This document shows, in pieces, positions 43,538 to 51,681 of a DNA stretch of 64,000 nt. Within the stretch, counting starts at the first letter, position 1. Each line of letters starts with the position of its first letter. The position numbers were made by a program, and so were the translations under genes. The notes beneath the pieces are model-generated. The model saw only the letters and a list, made by a program, of their open reading frames with translations. It did no database searches and had not been told where the DNA came from. Origin of the DNA: UBA2136 sp963974105 (GTDB lineage Bacteria > Pseudomonadota > Alphaproteobacteria > UBA2136); the NCBI GenBank assembly GCA_963974105.1, contig CAXBBG010000001.1, forward strand, positions 558,001 through 622,000, read 5' to 3'.

Positions 43538-46327
43538 ATGCTGCAAAAAAATAATAATTCTGTCGGTAAGCGTTTGTCAGTTATATTGACAATGCTTATT
43601 ATTTTGGGCGGGACTATTATTATTTTTATCGGTCTTCAGTATCAAAAACAACAAATGTTTGATATGGCTTTTTCCAACTATAAGGAAACGATTAATATTT
43701 TAAGACCTCTTGTTTCGAAAGGATTAGAAAATCAAGATATTGAATCTATCGAGGAGGTATATGCTTACCTTTTACATAGTGAGACGAGTCAAGTGCAGGC
43801 GATTGCTGTATATAATGCCAGTGGTATTAAAATTGCGCATCAAATATCTATATATGACCTTGGTATCGCAGATTTAGACAATACTTTCTTAAAGTATAAA
43901 GATAAAACTACTCACGATGGGGAACTTTTCTCTGTGAATACAGATAGGTCCTATAGTGTTATTTCTCCTGTATATTCTTTAAAGGATGAAGGTTTGGTTG
44001 GTTATTTGGCGATGTCTTGGTCGCTGGGCTATATTATAAGTAGTTATAATGAATTGCTTTGGATTCAAATTACCGCGCTTATTTGCGTTTTGGCGATTAT
44101 TGTCTTTAATTTGTTTTATGCGATTCAGTCTATTTTAGTAACGCCACTTAAGCATATTACAAAACTGATGCGTAGTATGACAGAAAGCTATGATATTTCT
44201 ATTCCGAATAACTACTTAGAGCGCCGTGACGAACTTGGTAGTATGATTAGTTCTTTTAATGACATGATTTTTAAAATTCAAGAGCGTGATTTTAATTTAA
44301 TTAAAGAACGAGATGCCGCCGAAAAGGCACGTAAACTTGCGGAAATAGCCAACATGGCTAAGCGAGACTTTTTGGCGAATATGAGCCATGAAATTCGTAC
44401 ACCTATGAATGGTATTATAGGAACGACTGATTTGTTGATGAGTAGTAACCTTGATATAGATCAAAAAGACTTCGCTGAAACAATCCGCAGCAGTGCTGAT
44501 AGTTTATTGTGTATTATTAACGATATTTTAGACTTTACCAAAATTGAAGCAGGGGAATTATCACTTGAGTTTGTGTCGTTTGACCTTAAAGAGGTTGTTT
44601 TTGACGTGGCAAATATATTTTCAGCAGCTGCCAACCAAAAGAAAGTTGATTTGTTTGTACGTTATGCCCCATCCACGCCTATTATGCTCATTGGTGACCC
44701 GACGCGTATTAAGCAAATTTTATCAAATCTTTTAAGTAATGCTATTAAATTTACACATTCAGGCTATGTTATGGTTGACGTTAGCTATGATGAAATGGAT
44801 CAATTTGTATTTAAAATTATGGATACAGGTATAGGCATTACACCAGAGCAGCAAAATCAGGTCTTTGAAAGGTTTGTGCAGGCAGATTCATCAACAACAC
44901 GTAAATATGGCGGCACAGGTTTAGGGTTGGCGATTACTTCTCAGTTGGTTTCTATGATGAATGGTCAAGTGAGGGTAGAAAGTGAAGTTGACAAAGGCTC
45001 CACATTTATTTTTAACTTAAACCTAGAAATTGATTTGCCGTATGAAGGTCGTTACCGCATGGCTATGCAGGAAAACAAATATACAGGTCGTCTCTTGTTG
45101 ATTGACGAAAACAAAATACAGCGTGAAATTACTAAAGACTTGCTTGCCTATGTTGGTTTAGACATTGAAACAGAAATAAATAAAAATAAAATTATAGCTC
45201 TTTTGGAAAAAGGCAATGAGACTGGCGTTCCATATGAATATGTGTTTATAAACATGTCTTCTAACAAGGTTAAAAGCGATATTATTATAAAAAATATCCG
45301 TAGTACCAAAATTTTTGATTCTGTTAAAATTATTAGCCTCACCTCCCGCGAGGATTATGTTAACTACGAAAAACTGAAATATTTAAAAGTAGATGCGCAC
45401 CTGAAATCACCGTTCTTTTTAAAAGAATTGACTTATATTTTATCTGAGCTTGGCAGGGATAGCACAGGCCATGAAAAAGATTTTATCTTTGTAGATTCCG
45501 ACCTGGTAGAGACGATGACAGACGCCTTTGTTGGTAAGAAGCTTCTTGTGGCAGAAGATGACCTTGTCAATCAAAAGGTTATATCGTCTATGCTTAAATC
45601 GTTGGGTATTGTTTGTGATTTAAGCAGTAATGGTGTGGAAGCTTTTGATAAGTTTGTGAACAATAAATATGACTTAGTGCTTATGGATATGCAAATGCCA
45701 GAAATGGACGGTATAGAAACAACGCGCAAAATAAGAATCTATGAGAAAAATAAAAACATTGAACCTACAAATATTATTGCTTTGACTGCAAATGCGATGA
45801 AAGAGCATAAAATGGAATGTTATGAAGCGGGTATGAATGATTATTTAAGTAAGCCCATTACGCAGGCCAAGCTTATTAGTATTTTAAAATCTTATTTAAT
45901 AGATGCGGGTACTTCAGATTCACTTGCCTCTTCAAGTGGGAGGCTACCAATACTGGCGTCTGTGGACGAAACGCAAGAGGTAGACGACCCTGCTTTAAGT
46001 ACGCCTGTGAATATTGAAACGCTTAAAGATATTTGCAGGGGAGACCTTCAGGAAATTAAAGAGTTTTTAGATGTGTATTTTACAGGGGCAAATGAAGCTG
46101 TTGGTTTATTAAAAAACGCACTTCAATCTGGCGATGATGACGCTTGGAAGCGTTCAGCACATCGTCTTAAAGGTTCATCCTCTAACTTTGCTATGACTGC
46201 TTTGGTGGATGCTTGTAAGCAAGCCGAAGTGGCGCTCCCTGAAAAGCGTGAAGAGGTATTGGGTGTTATAGAATCTGAATTGAATGATATTCAGTCATAT
46301 ATCGATAAAAATATAAGTACGCTTTAA
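43538..46327 (+). CDS. Hybrid sensor histidine kinase with pseudo-receiver, receiver and Hpt domains
   Basis: 929 residues, BarA-like layout. The order is two membrane helices (about 13-33 and 173-195), HAMP (about 196-250), HisKA with phospho-acceptor His284 (NMSHEIRTP), ATPase (NLLSNAIKFT, GIGI, YGGTGLGLAI), a first receiver-like domain (518-637), a true receiver with Asp717 (LVLMDMQMPEMDG), and a C-terminal Hpt domain with His875 (SAHRLKGSSSN). The first receiver has Asn572 (FINMSSN) in place of the acceptor Asp, so it is probably non-phosphorylated. A cognate output regulator is not encoded next to it. Confidence 0.93.
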   Translation: MLQKNNNSVGKRLSVILTMLIILGGTIIIFIGLQYQKQQMFDMAFSNYKETINILRPLVSKGLENQDIESIEEVYAYLLHSETSQVQAIAVYNASGIKIAHQISIYDLGIADLDNTFLKYKDKTTHDGELFSVNTDRSYSVISPVYSLKDEGLVGYLAMSWSLGYIISSYNELLWIQITALICVLAIIVFNLFYAIQSILVTPLKHITKLMRSMTESYDISIPNNYLERRDELGSMISSFNDMIFKIQERDFNLIKERDAAEKARKLAEIANMAKRDFLANMSHEIRTPMNGIIGTTDLLMSSNLDIDQKDFAETIRSSADSLLCIINDILDFTKIEAGELSLEFVSFDLKEVVFDVANIFSAAANQKKVDLFVRYAPSTPIMLIGDPTRIKQILSNLLSNAIKFTHSGYVMVDVSYDEMDQFVFKIMDTGIGITPEQQNQVFERFVQADSSTTRKYGGTGLGLAITSQLVSMMNGQVRVESEVDKGSTFIFNLNLEIDLPYEGRYRMAMQENKYTGRLLLIDENKIQREITKDLLAYVGLDIETEINKNKIIALLEKGNETGVPYEYVFINMSSNKVKSDIIIKNIRSTKIFDSVKIISLTSREDYVNYEKLKYLKVDAHLKSPFFLKELTYILSELGRDSTGHEKDFIFVDSDLVETMTDAFVGKKLLVAEDDLVNQKVISSMLKSLGIVCDLSSNGVEAFDKFVNNKYDLVLMDMQMPEMDGIETTRKIRIYEKNKNIEPTNIIALTANAMKEHKMECYEAGMNDYLSKPITQAKLISILKSYLIDAGTSDSLASSSGRLPILASVDETQEVDDPALSTPVNIETLKDICRGDLQEIKEFLDVYFTGANEAVGLLKNALQSGDDDAWKRSAHRLKGSSSNFAMTALVDACKQAEVALPEKREEVLGVIESELNDIQSYIDKNISTL

Positions 46328-46438
46328 TTCAATAGCTCATATATTTTATCTATATCTTTTTTAACAATTATTTTATTTAACCAATAAGTTTAATTATTGA
46401 TATTTAATATTTAACTAAAAGGTATATTGTTTATATAA

Positions 46439-47164
46439 CTATTTGGTTGAATATAATGCTGGGCAAGGCCTAAAGGTTAATTTTCTTGTAAATCTATTAG
46501 AGGCACGTACAACAATAGGTGCGTGGATATCTTTTTTACCTTCCATTAAAATAACCCCACCTAAAGGTGCGCGCCATCTACGCCCCAGCTTTTCAAAAGT
46601 TGCGCTGTGTTTTAAAATCCATTCACGGTCGGTGGGTGGTACGTACAAAGCGTATGTTTGGCTGGTTACTAAAAAGGCGCTGTCTCTGTAAGCGCGCATA
46701 AGTTGGCCTTGGCTAAATGGCTTGCCACGGGCAAGGGGTGACATTTCACGGTGTGACCAAGCGCCAGCACGGTTGGGTACAATAGATAAAATACGACCAT
46801 CGTCTTTTAAAATTCGACTACATTCCCATAAAAGTTGGCTATCATCTTTACAAAACTCTAGGCTATGTACCATTAAAATAGCATCGAAAAATCCGTCCAT
46901 GAACGGAAGCTCTGCTTCAGATATAAGCGTTGCGCGGTTAGGTTTGCGGTCAGGCCAGCTAATGCCACCCATTTGTGAAGGCAAAGCGCAAAAAACCTGC
47001 GCTTCTTTTAACCACAACTTAATATAAGGGGCGCCATAACCTATCACTAAAATACGTTTGCCTGTGATGCTTGGCCACATATCATGTAAGGCAGATTGTA
47101 TTTGCCGTCTGACCATATGCCCTGTGGGGCTTCTGTACCAATCTCTTAAGGTTAATATATCCAT
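46439..47164 (-). CDS. SAM-dependent methyltransferase near gloB
   Basis: 241 residues. It starts MDILTLRDWYRSPTGHMVRR, a pattern seen in the alphaproteobacterial methyltransferase commonly divergent from gloB. The SAM region ILVIGYGAPYIKLW lacks the usual DxGxG acidic residue. DAILMVHSLEFCKDD and LKDDGRILSIVPNRAG follow the methyltransferase order. The substrate is unknown; loss of the canonical first motif makes its enzymatic competence less sure. Divergent from the 2H phosphoesterase and gloB genes. Confidence 0.82.
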   Translation of the reverse strand: MDILTLRDWYRSPTGHMVRRQIQSALHDMWPSITGKRILVIGYGAPYIKLWLKEAQVFCALPSQMGGISWPDRKPNRATLISEAELPFMDGFFDAILMVHSLEFCKDDSQLLWECSRILKDDGRILSIVPNRAGAWSHREMSPLARGKPFSQGQLMRAYRDSAFLVTSQTYALYVPPTDREWILKHSATFEKLGRRWRAPLGGVILMEGKKDIHAPIVVRASNRFTRKLTFRPCPALYSTK

Positions 47165-47241
47165 TATCTCTTTTAATGCCTTGTTTAAGTGCTTGTGTAT
47201 CTATGTTATCATGGACTTTGTATTATAAAAAGGTTCTCGTG

Positions 47242-47775
47242 ATGCTGAATATAGCGCTAATTGTTTCAGAAGAAGATGCCCAAAGTCTAAACCTTCTTTC
47301 TAAAGGGCTTAATAAGCAAAGTGTATCGAGCTGTGTTTTGGGAGAAAACACGCATGCACATATAACTCTTGCACACATTGATGCTGGCATTGATGAGGCT
47401 GAGTATTTATGGCAGCGTTTTTTAGAATACGGTATACCACTTTCATATAGCGTTGTATTAAAATCATTTTGTATAGATGCGCCGCATGACGGACGTGTGT
47501 ATACATCTTTTTTATTGGAGGAGTGGGGCAAGCTTTCAAAGATTCAGGACAAGGTTTTAAATATTGTGAGTGACTATAACGTGCACAGTGAAGTGGGGGT
47601 AGATTTTAGACCGCATATCACATTAAGTTGTCATGAATGCCATGGGTTGGTATTACCTAAATTAAGTGCCGTAAAGCCACCGTTTAAGCGTGTGCAGGCC
47701 TATTTATGTATTGGAACAAGAGAGAGTAATGGGCGTATGGATCAAGTGCTTTTTAAACAAGAAATAGAAGGTTAA
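47242..47775 (+). CDS. 2H phosphoesterase superfamily protein
   Basis: 177 residues with the two His-x-Thr repeats of the 2H (2'-5' RNA ligase/cyclic phosphodiesterase) fold: HITLAH near residue 39 and HITLSC near 137, about 100 apart as expected. Such enzymes act on 2',3'-cyclic phosphates or 2'-5' linkages in RNA or small molecules; the substrate here is unknown. I chose the ATG at 47242 (AAGG upstream). The frame is open to 47176, and a GTG one codon before the ATG is possible. gloB follows five bases later. Confidence 0.78.
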   Translation: MLNIALIVSEEDAQSLNLLSKGLNKQSVSSCVLGENTHAHITLAHIDAGIDEAEYLWQRFLEYGIPLSYSVVLKSFCIDAPHDGRVYTSFLLEEWGKLSKIQDKVLNIVSDYNVHSEVGVDFRPHITLSCHECHGLVLPKLSAVKPPFKRVQAYLCIGTRESNGRMDQVLFKQEIEG

Positions 47776-47780
47776 CCAAA

Positions 47781-48497
47781 TTGTTAAATGTGACTATATT
47801 AAACGCCTTTGATGATAATTATATATTTTTACTGGCTTGTGACGCCACGCAAGAAATAGCCGTGGTTGACCCAGGGGACGCCGATGTTGTTATACAGGCG
47901 CTGGGTGCTAAAAAATTATCAAAAATTTTTGTTACCCATCATCATCATGACCATGTAGGTGGCATACAGAAATTGGTTCAAAAATATAAATGTGAGGTTG
48001 TTGCGTTTAGGGATGATGCATACCGCATACCTTGTGTGACGCAAATGGTTGAAGATGGCGAGGGTATTCATCTTGGTTTGTGTGCTGCAAAAGTTATATA
48101 TGTACCAGGGCATACTATGGGGCATATTGCGTATTATTTTGCTGATGACAACTGTTTGTTTTGTGGTGATGCTTTGTTTGTAGGTGGTTGTGGAAGGCTG
48201 TTTGAAGGTACGGCTGATATGATGTTTAACTATTTGGTTGAATTAAAGTCTCTGCCAGATTCAACTCTTATTTATTGTGCACATGAATATACGGTATCTA
48301 ATTTGAAATTTGCCCGGCACGTCAAACCAGAAAATATAGATATTCAACATGCTTTGAAGGGCGCTGAGCAGATGCGTGCATTATCAAAACGTACAGTGCC
48401 CAGTACAATAAAGGCTGAAAAATTACATAATGTCTTCTTGCAGGCGGTTAATGTGACAGAATTTAAGGCGCTACGCCTACTTAAAGATAATTTTTAG
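47781..48497 (+). CDS. gloB: Hydroxyacylglutathione hydrolase (glyoxalase II)
   Basis: Metallo-beta-lactamase-fold enzyme that hydrolyses S-lactoylglutathione in methylglyoxal detoxification. 238 residues. VTHHHHDHVGG is the binuclear metal motif, with VDPGD, PGHTMGHIAYY, FCGDALFVGGCGR and YCAHEYT also in place. The start is a TTG at 47781 (AAGG nine bases upstream); a GTG at 47790 is the alternative. No ATG is available near the N-terminus. Confidence 0.95.
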   Translation: MLNVTILNAFDDNYIFLLACDATQEIAVVDPGDADVVIQALGAKKLSKIFVTHHHHDHVGGIQKLVQKYKCEVVAFRDDAYRIPCVTQMVEDGEGIHLGLCAAKVIYVPGHTMGHIAYYFADDNCLFCGDALFVGGCGRLFEGTADMMFNYLVELKSLPDSTLIYCAHEYTVSNLKFARHVKPENIDIQHALKGAEQMRALSKRTVPSTIKAEKLHNVFLQAVNVTEFKALRLLKDNF

Positions 48498-48618
48498 AGC
48501 TTTTATCGTGCGGATGCTATGTGGTTTGCGGTGCTTTGGCTTATGTGTTTCTTATAAAAAATAATCTCTGATTTTGGGTGTGATTTTTCAATAGTTTTAC
48601 ATTTGGCGATTGGACGCT

Positions 48619-49140
48619 TTATTGATTTTTGCGTAAAACACGGATGTAGCGCATTTTTTGTTCTGGGTCATCTTTTTTAGGTGTCATACCCATAATAAGA
48701 TCACCAGACTTAAAAGGAATGCCCTCTAAATTGCCATCTTCTACCGAAATGTGTGCACGCCAAACGGTACCTATCTCTTGTTTTTCATCAATAGTGATAG
48801 CGATGTGACTATCATTTATAAAGTTGTAATGTAGTGTCGCTGGCTTATTTGTGAAATGCGCCTCTAGTTCTTCTAGGTTCTGTGTGTATGATTTTGCCTT
48901 GTCTGAAACAAGGGAACGCACATGTCCATCAGGGTAGAAACCATAAATTTGTGAGGGTGCTAGATAATGGCTGTCAGGGTAATGCTTGCCAAAGCTACCC
49001 GATAAAAAACCAACAACACGCCAAGCGCCAACCAATTCGTCCTTATTTGCGTGACGTTCATTCGCGTTTTCTGCACTTGCAAAGGCAATGCTTGTAAACA
49101 TGACACTTGATAACGCGAGTAGTTGTAATAATTTTTTCAT
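48619..49140 (-). CDS. Secreted lipocalin-like protein, unrecognised
   Basis: 173 residues with a signal peptide (MKKLLQLLALSSVMFTSIAFA). The mature start KDELVGAWRVVGF resembles the GxW motif of lipocalin-like domains. The rest alternates short strands (ATLHYNFINDSHIAITI, GTVWRAHISV) and ends MRYIRVLRK. A beta-barrel binding protein in the periplasm is a reasonable guess. It lies 9 bases after fluC on the same strand and may be co-transcribed with it. Confidence 0.7.
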   Translation of the reverse strand: MKKLLQLLALSSVMFTSIAFASAENANERHANKDELVGAWRVVGFLSGSFGKHYPDSHYLAPSQIYGFYPDGHVRSLVSDKAKSYTQNLEELEAHFTNKPATLHYNFINDSHIAITIDEKQEIGTVWRAHISVEDGNLEGIPFKSGDLIMGMTPKKDDPEQKMRYIRVLRKNQ

Positions 49141-49149
49141 GAAATTACC

Positions 49150-49506
49150 TTATTTTATGAGCCACATGCCAGCCATGAAGCTTGCAAGGGTCAGTGTAAG
49201 TGTTGCAACCATGTAAAGACCGGCTTTAAGGAACTCACCTTTTTGAAGGAGAAAAACGCTGTCCATGCTAAATGTAGAGAAAGTGGTGAAACCACCAAGT
49301 AAACCAACAACAAGAAAGAGCCTTGTATTTTCGGATAAGTCTAAAAACAGGGCGTTTGCCTCAACAAGTGCACCCAGTGCAAGAGATCCTATAACATTCA
49401 CCAATATAGTTGCGTAGGGGAAGGTTGTTAAGCCCACAAGGCTCATCACGCCGTAACGTCCTAAGGCGCCGATTGCGCCACCTGCAGCTATTGCAAATAT
49501 TGACAT
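49150..49506 (-). CDS. crcB: Fluoride channel FluC (CrcB)
   Basis: 118-residue four-helix membrane protein that exports fluoride as a dual-topology dimer. The blocks GGAIGALGRYGV, ATILVNVIGSLALG and LLGGFTTFSTFSMDSV are diagnostic; the central FTTFSTF carries the ion-coordinating Thr/Phe residues. A single copy is present, as expected for homodimeric forms. I see no fluoride riboswitch in the short space upstream. Confidence 0.95.
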   Translation of the reverse strand: MSIFAIAAGGAIGALGRYGVMSLVGLTTFPYATILVNVIGSLALGALVEANALFLDLSENTRLFLVVGLLGGFTTFSTFSMDSVFLLQKGEFLKAGLYMVATLTLTLASFMAGMWLIK

Positions 49507-49602
49507 ATGTTTATTCCCACTAATTTTTTTATTAAAAATATTTTAACGTAATTGAAGTGACGTTGCTATTTATTTATAAATTTACAATATTACTGTGGTG
49601 TT

Positions 49603-50355
49603 TTATTTATCTGCTTGTTTGATAAGCGGTTTGCACTTGGTGTTTGACTTGTCAACATTACGTTTAAAAGGCATATACCAAGGTTTTCGCCCTTGAATAA
49701 TAGCTTTTTGCTCGTATTTTGTGCTGTGCCACCATAAAGGGGGTGTGGCCCATTCTTCGGGGGAAATAGCCGTTGGGAAGAAAACGCTGTGGTTATAAAC
49801 TTCACGTAGTATCCACATCATATAGTCTGGAATGTCGGTAGCAATGAAAAGTGTGCCATCTTCTTTTAGGACTTTATTGGCTAAGTTTAAAAGTTCCTCA
49901 TTTATAATACGACGCTTTTTCTGCTTATTTTTAGGCCAAGGGTCTGGGTATAATACCACCAATTCATCAACAGATTTTATAGGTAACTGCTCTAAAAGCT
50001 CGCGGGCATCATCACTGCAAATCTTTAGGTTTTTAATATTTTCTTCTTCTATTGTACGTACCAATGAAAGTAAGCCGTTTTTGTAAACTTCACAGCCGAT
50101 AAAGTGTTTGTCGTTTTCTTTTTGTGAACGTATACCAATAGACTCACCATTGCCCATACCAAGCTCTACCACAAGGTGTTTCACGTCTGCCCCAAAAAGG
50201 GTTGTTAGATCTATGGTGTTTGTGACGGTGCAGCTGTATGCGTTTAAGCGTTCTTCAAGCTTATTTTGTTCTTCAAGAGACATGCGGCTAGACGTGCGCC
50301 CAAATGAACGCATGCGGCCAACTTTTACAAATGGTTCGTTTTCTGAATTTTTCAT
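49603..50355 (-). CDS. trmB: tRNA (guanine-N7-)-methyltransferase
   Basis: Methylates G46 of tRNAs to m7G. About 250 residues from the ATG chosen at 50355. SAM motif VELGMGNGES, then YPDPWPKNKQKKRRI, the family signature, and late ATDIPDYMMWI. The frame is open to an ATG at 50385 and a TTG at 50391; no ribosome site decides between them. In many alphaproteobacteria trmB follows metK; here the two are on the same strand but separated by 1.3 kb holding two plus-strand genes. Confidence 0.93.
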   Translation of the reverse strand: MKNSENEPFVKVGRMRSFGRTSSRMSLEEQNKLEERLNAYSCTVTNTIDLTTLFGADVKHLVVELGMGNGESIGIRSQKENDKHFIGCEVYKNGLLSLVRTIEEENIKNLKICSDDARELLEQLPIKSVDELVVLYPDPWPKNKQKKRRIINEELLNLANKVLKEDGTLFIATDIPDYMMWILREVYNHSVFFPTAISPEEWATPPLWWHSTKYEQKAIIQGRKPWYMPFKRNVDKSNTKCKPLIKQADK

Positions 50356-50457
50356 AAAAATATTTGTAAATGAAGTTGTATGCATTTGCAATGTGTTTTT
50401 GCCAGATTTAGAGAGATGCTTGTAATAAATGATAATATCTATATAATATATTTAAGT

Positions 50458-50477
50458 GTTTTACTTTTTCTTTTATA
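50458..50477 (+). promoter_or_regulatory. Shared 20-base element, copy 1
   Basis: GTTTTACTTTTTCTTTTATA, repeated exactly at 51078-51097. It lies 78 bases upstream of the first secreted-protein start. The pair and the conserved distance suggest a common promoter or regulatory site, or a leftover of a gene duplication. Confidence 0.5.
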
Positions 50478-50535
50478 CAGCTTTGGCTGAATTTCTATTT
50501 TGTTATCTGTTGTTTACATGTATACGGGGGCTTTT

Positions 50536-50988
50536 ATGAAGAAGCTTTATGTTTTATGTATGCTTTTGTTTTTAAATTTTGGCTGGTCTTCTACTGTAGC
50601 TTATGCGCGCGAAGTAAATTCTTCTACGTCTCATGTTTCAGTTATTTCTATTTGTCGGGTTAAGGTGATGCGAACGGTAAAATTTTTTAGGGATCCAATG
50701 CGACAAAGGTTGAGCCTAATAAAAACAAAAGCAGGTGTAAGTTATTACGATATTTTAAAGCAAGCAGATATTTCTTCTCCTGCGTATAAACCCATTGCTG
50801 ATCAAATTGCTATTATGAAGGGCTTTTATTTAGCAGCTGTCACCAGTTGTTGGTATAATGGTGCTAGAATTGACGCTAATATATTTGGCCGTTATGGTTT
50901 TAGTGCATATGGTTATATTGTGAAGTACGCAGATGCTTTAAAAGACTTTGAACGTGAGGTTATACGTTACGTGGAAAGTCAAAATTGA
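50536..50988 (+). CDS. Secreted two-Cys protein A, unrecognised
   Basis: 150 residues. The signal peptide MKKLYVLCMLLFLNFG... ends near VAYA at 24, and a helical mature domain follows with two Cys (40 and 105). Near the second Cys, SPAYKPIADQI...SCWYN resembles the TPQYQYISEVV...RCEN segment of the next gene, so the two may be diverged paralogues. GGGGG precedes the ATG at 50536. No known family recognised. It has its own terminator. Confidence 0.7.
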   Translation: MKKLYVLCMLLFLNFGWSSTVAYAREVNSSTSHVSVISICRVKVMRTVKFFRDPMRQRLSLIKTKAGVSYYDILKQADISSPAYKPIADQIAIMKGFYLAAVTSCWYNGARIDANIFGRYGFSAYGYIVKYADALKDFEREVIRYVESQN

Positions 50989-50995
50989 CGAAATT

Positions 50996-51027
50996 AAATA
51001 CCCTTCTTTTAAAAGAGGGGTATTTTT
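50996..51027. terminator. Terminator of secreted protein A
   Basis: AAATACCCTTCTTTT and AAAAGAGGGGTATTT form a 15-pair stem with one G-U; the central TTTTAAAA opens to make the loop. Two more Ts follow. Confidence 0.85.
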
Positions 51028-51077
51028 AGGTTATTAGGCCTTGAAATGAGGGCGTAAATACTTATGTTTAATATGAA

Positions 51078-51097
51078 GTTTTACTTTTTCTTTTATA
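51078..51097 (+). promoter_or_regulatory. Shared 20-base element, copy 2
   Basis: GTTTTACTTTTTCTTTTATA, identical to 50458-50477, 83 bases upstream of the second secreted-protein start. Confidence 0.5.
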
Positions 51098-51160
51098 AAT
51101 CTTTATCAAGATTTAATGACTATTGTGCCTATCGCACAGTACTTTCTAGAGGACTTTTTT

Positions 51161-51607
51161 ATGAAAAAATTACTAACCCTTGCTACTGGTTTTATGCTGG
51201 CTATGTCTTTTTCTGTCAATGTTTTTGCAGATGCTGAACCTGTTGGTGTTAAGCGTTGTAAGGCAGCGCTTTCAGATGCTGCTTATATAAGCGCTACTAA
51301 AGCTTATGATAAGTTAGTTTCTATGCAGGCAGATAACGGTTTACTTTATTCAAAAATATTTGTTTTGCATCAATCAGGTGATTTGAAAGAGGAGTTTTCA
51401 GAAACGCCTCAGTATCAATATATTTCTGAAGTTGTACAGCGTATTGCGGAGGCAAATGCAGCAGCGGAATTGCGATGTGAGAACGAGGTTTCAGGCGCTA
51501 ATACGCTAAATTATAATAGCTTAATGGCGCTATCGGCTGACCTTGTTGCTGCTGTTGATGGATTTGTGACGGAAGTTTTCAATCCTTTGGTGAATCCTCA
51601 GTCTTAA
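51161..51607 (+). CDS. Secreted two-Cys protein B, unrecognised
   Basis: 148 residues. The signal peptide MKKLLTLATGFMLAMSFSVN... ends near VFA at 23. The mature domain is mostly helical with Cys33 and Cys106, about the same spacing as in protein A (40 and 105). An AGAGGA ribosome site precedes the ATG at 51161. Same orientation as protein A and the same upstream 20-mer. Function unknown; probably periplasmic or extracellular with one disulfide (inference). Confidence 0.7.
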   Translation: MKKLLTLATGFMLAMSFSVNVFADAEPVGVKRCKAALSDAAYISATKAYDKLVSMQADNGLLYSKIFVLHQSGDLKEEFSETPQYQYISEVVQRIAEANAAAELRCENEVSGANTLNYNSLMALSADLVAAVDGFVTEVFNPLVNPQS

Positions 51608-51625
51608 CGTTATAGATATATCGAA

Positions 51626-51657
51626 AAAAAAGAGCCTCCATAAGGAGGCTCTTTTTT
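51626..51657. terminator. Bidirectional terminator, secreted protein B / metK
   Basis: AAAAAAGAGCCTCC (51626-51639) and GGAGGCTCTTTTTT (51644-51657), four-base loop. The A-run at 51624-51631 makes it work for metK on the minus strand too. Confidence 0.93.
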
Positions 51658-51681
51658 GTTGTGTAAGAAGGATTACTTCTT

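Noticed and set aside
49507..49602. Fluoride riboswitch upstream of crcB
   Set aside because: The short AT-rich gap lacks the conserved fluoride-aptamer core sequences; nothing resembles its pseudoknot.
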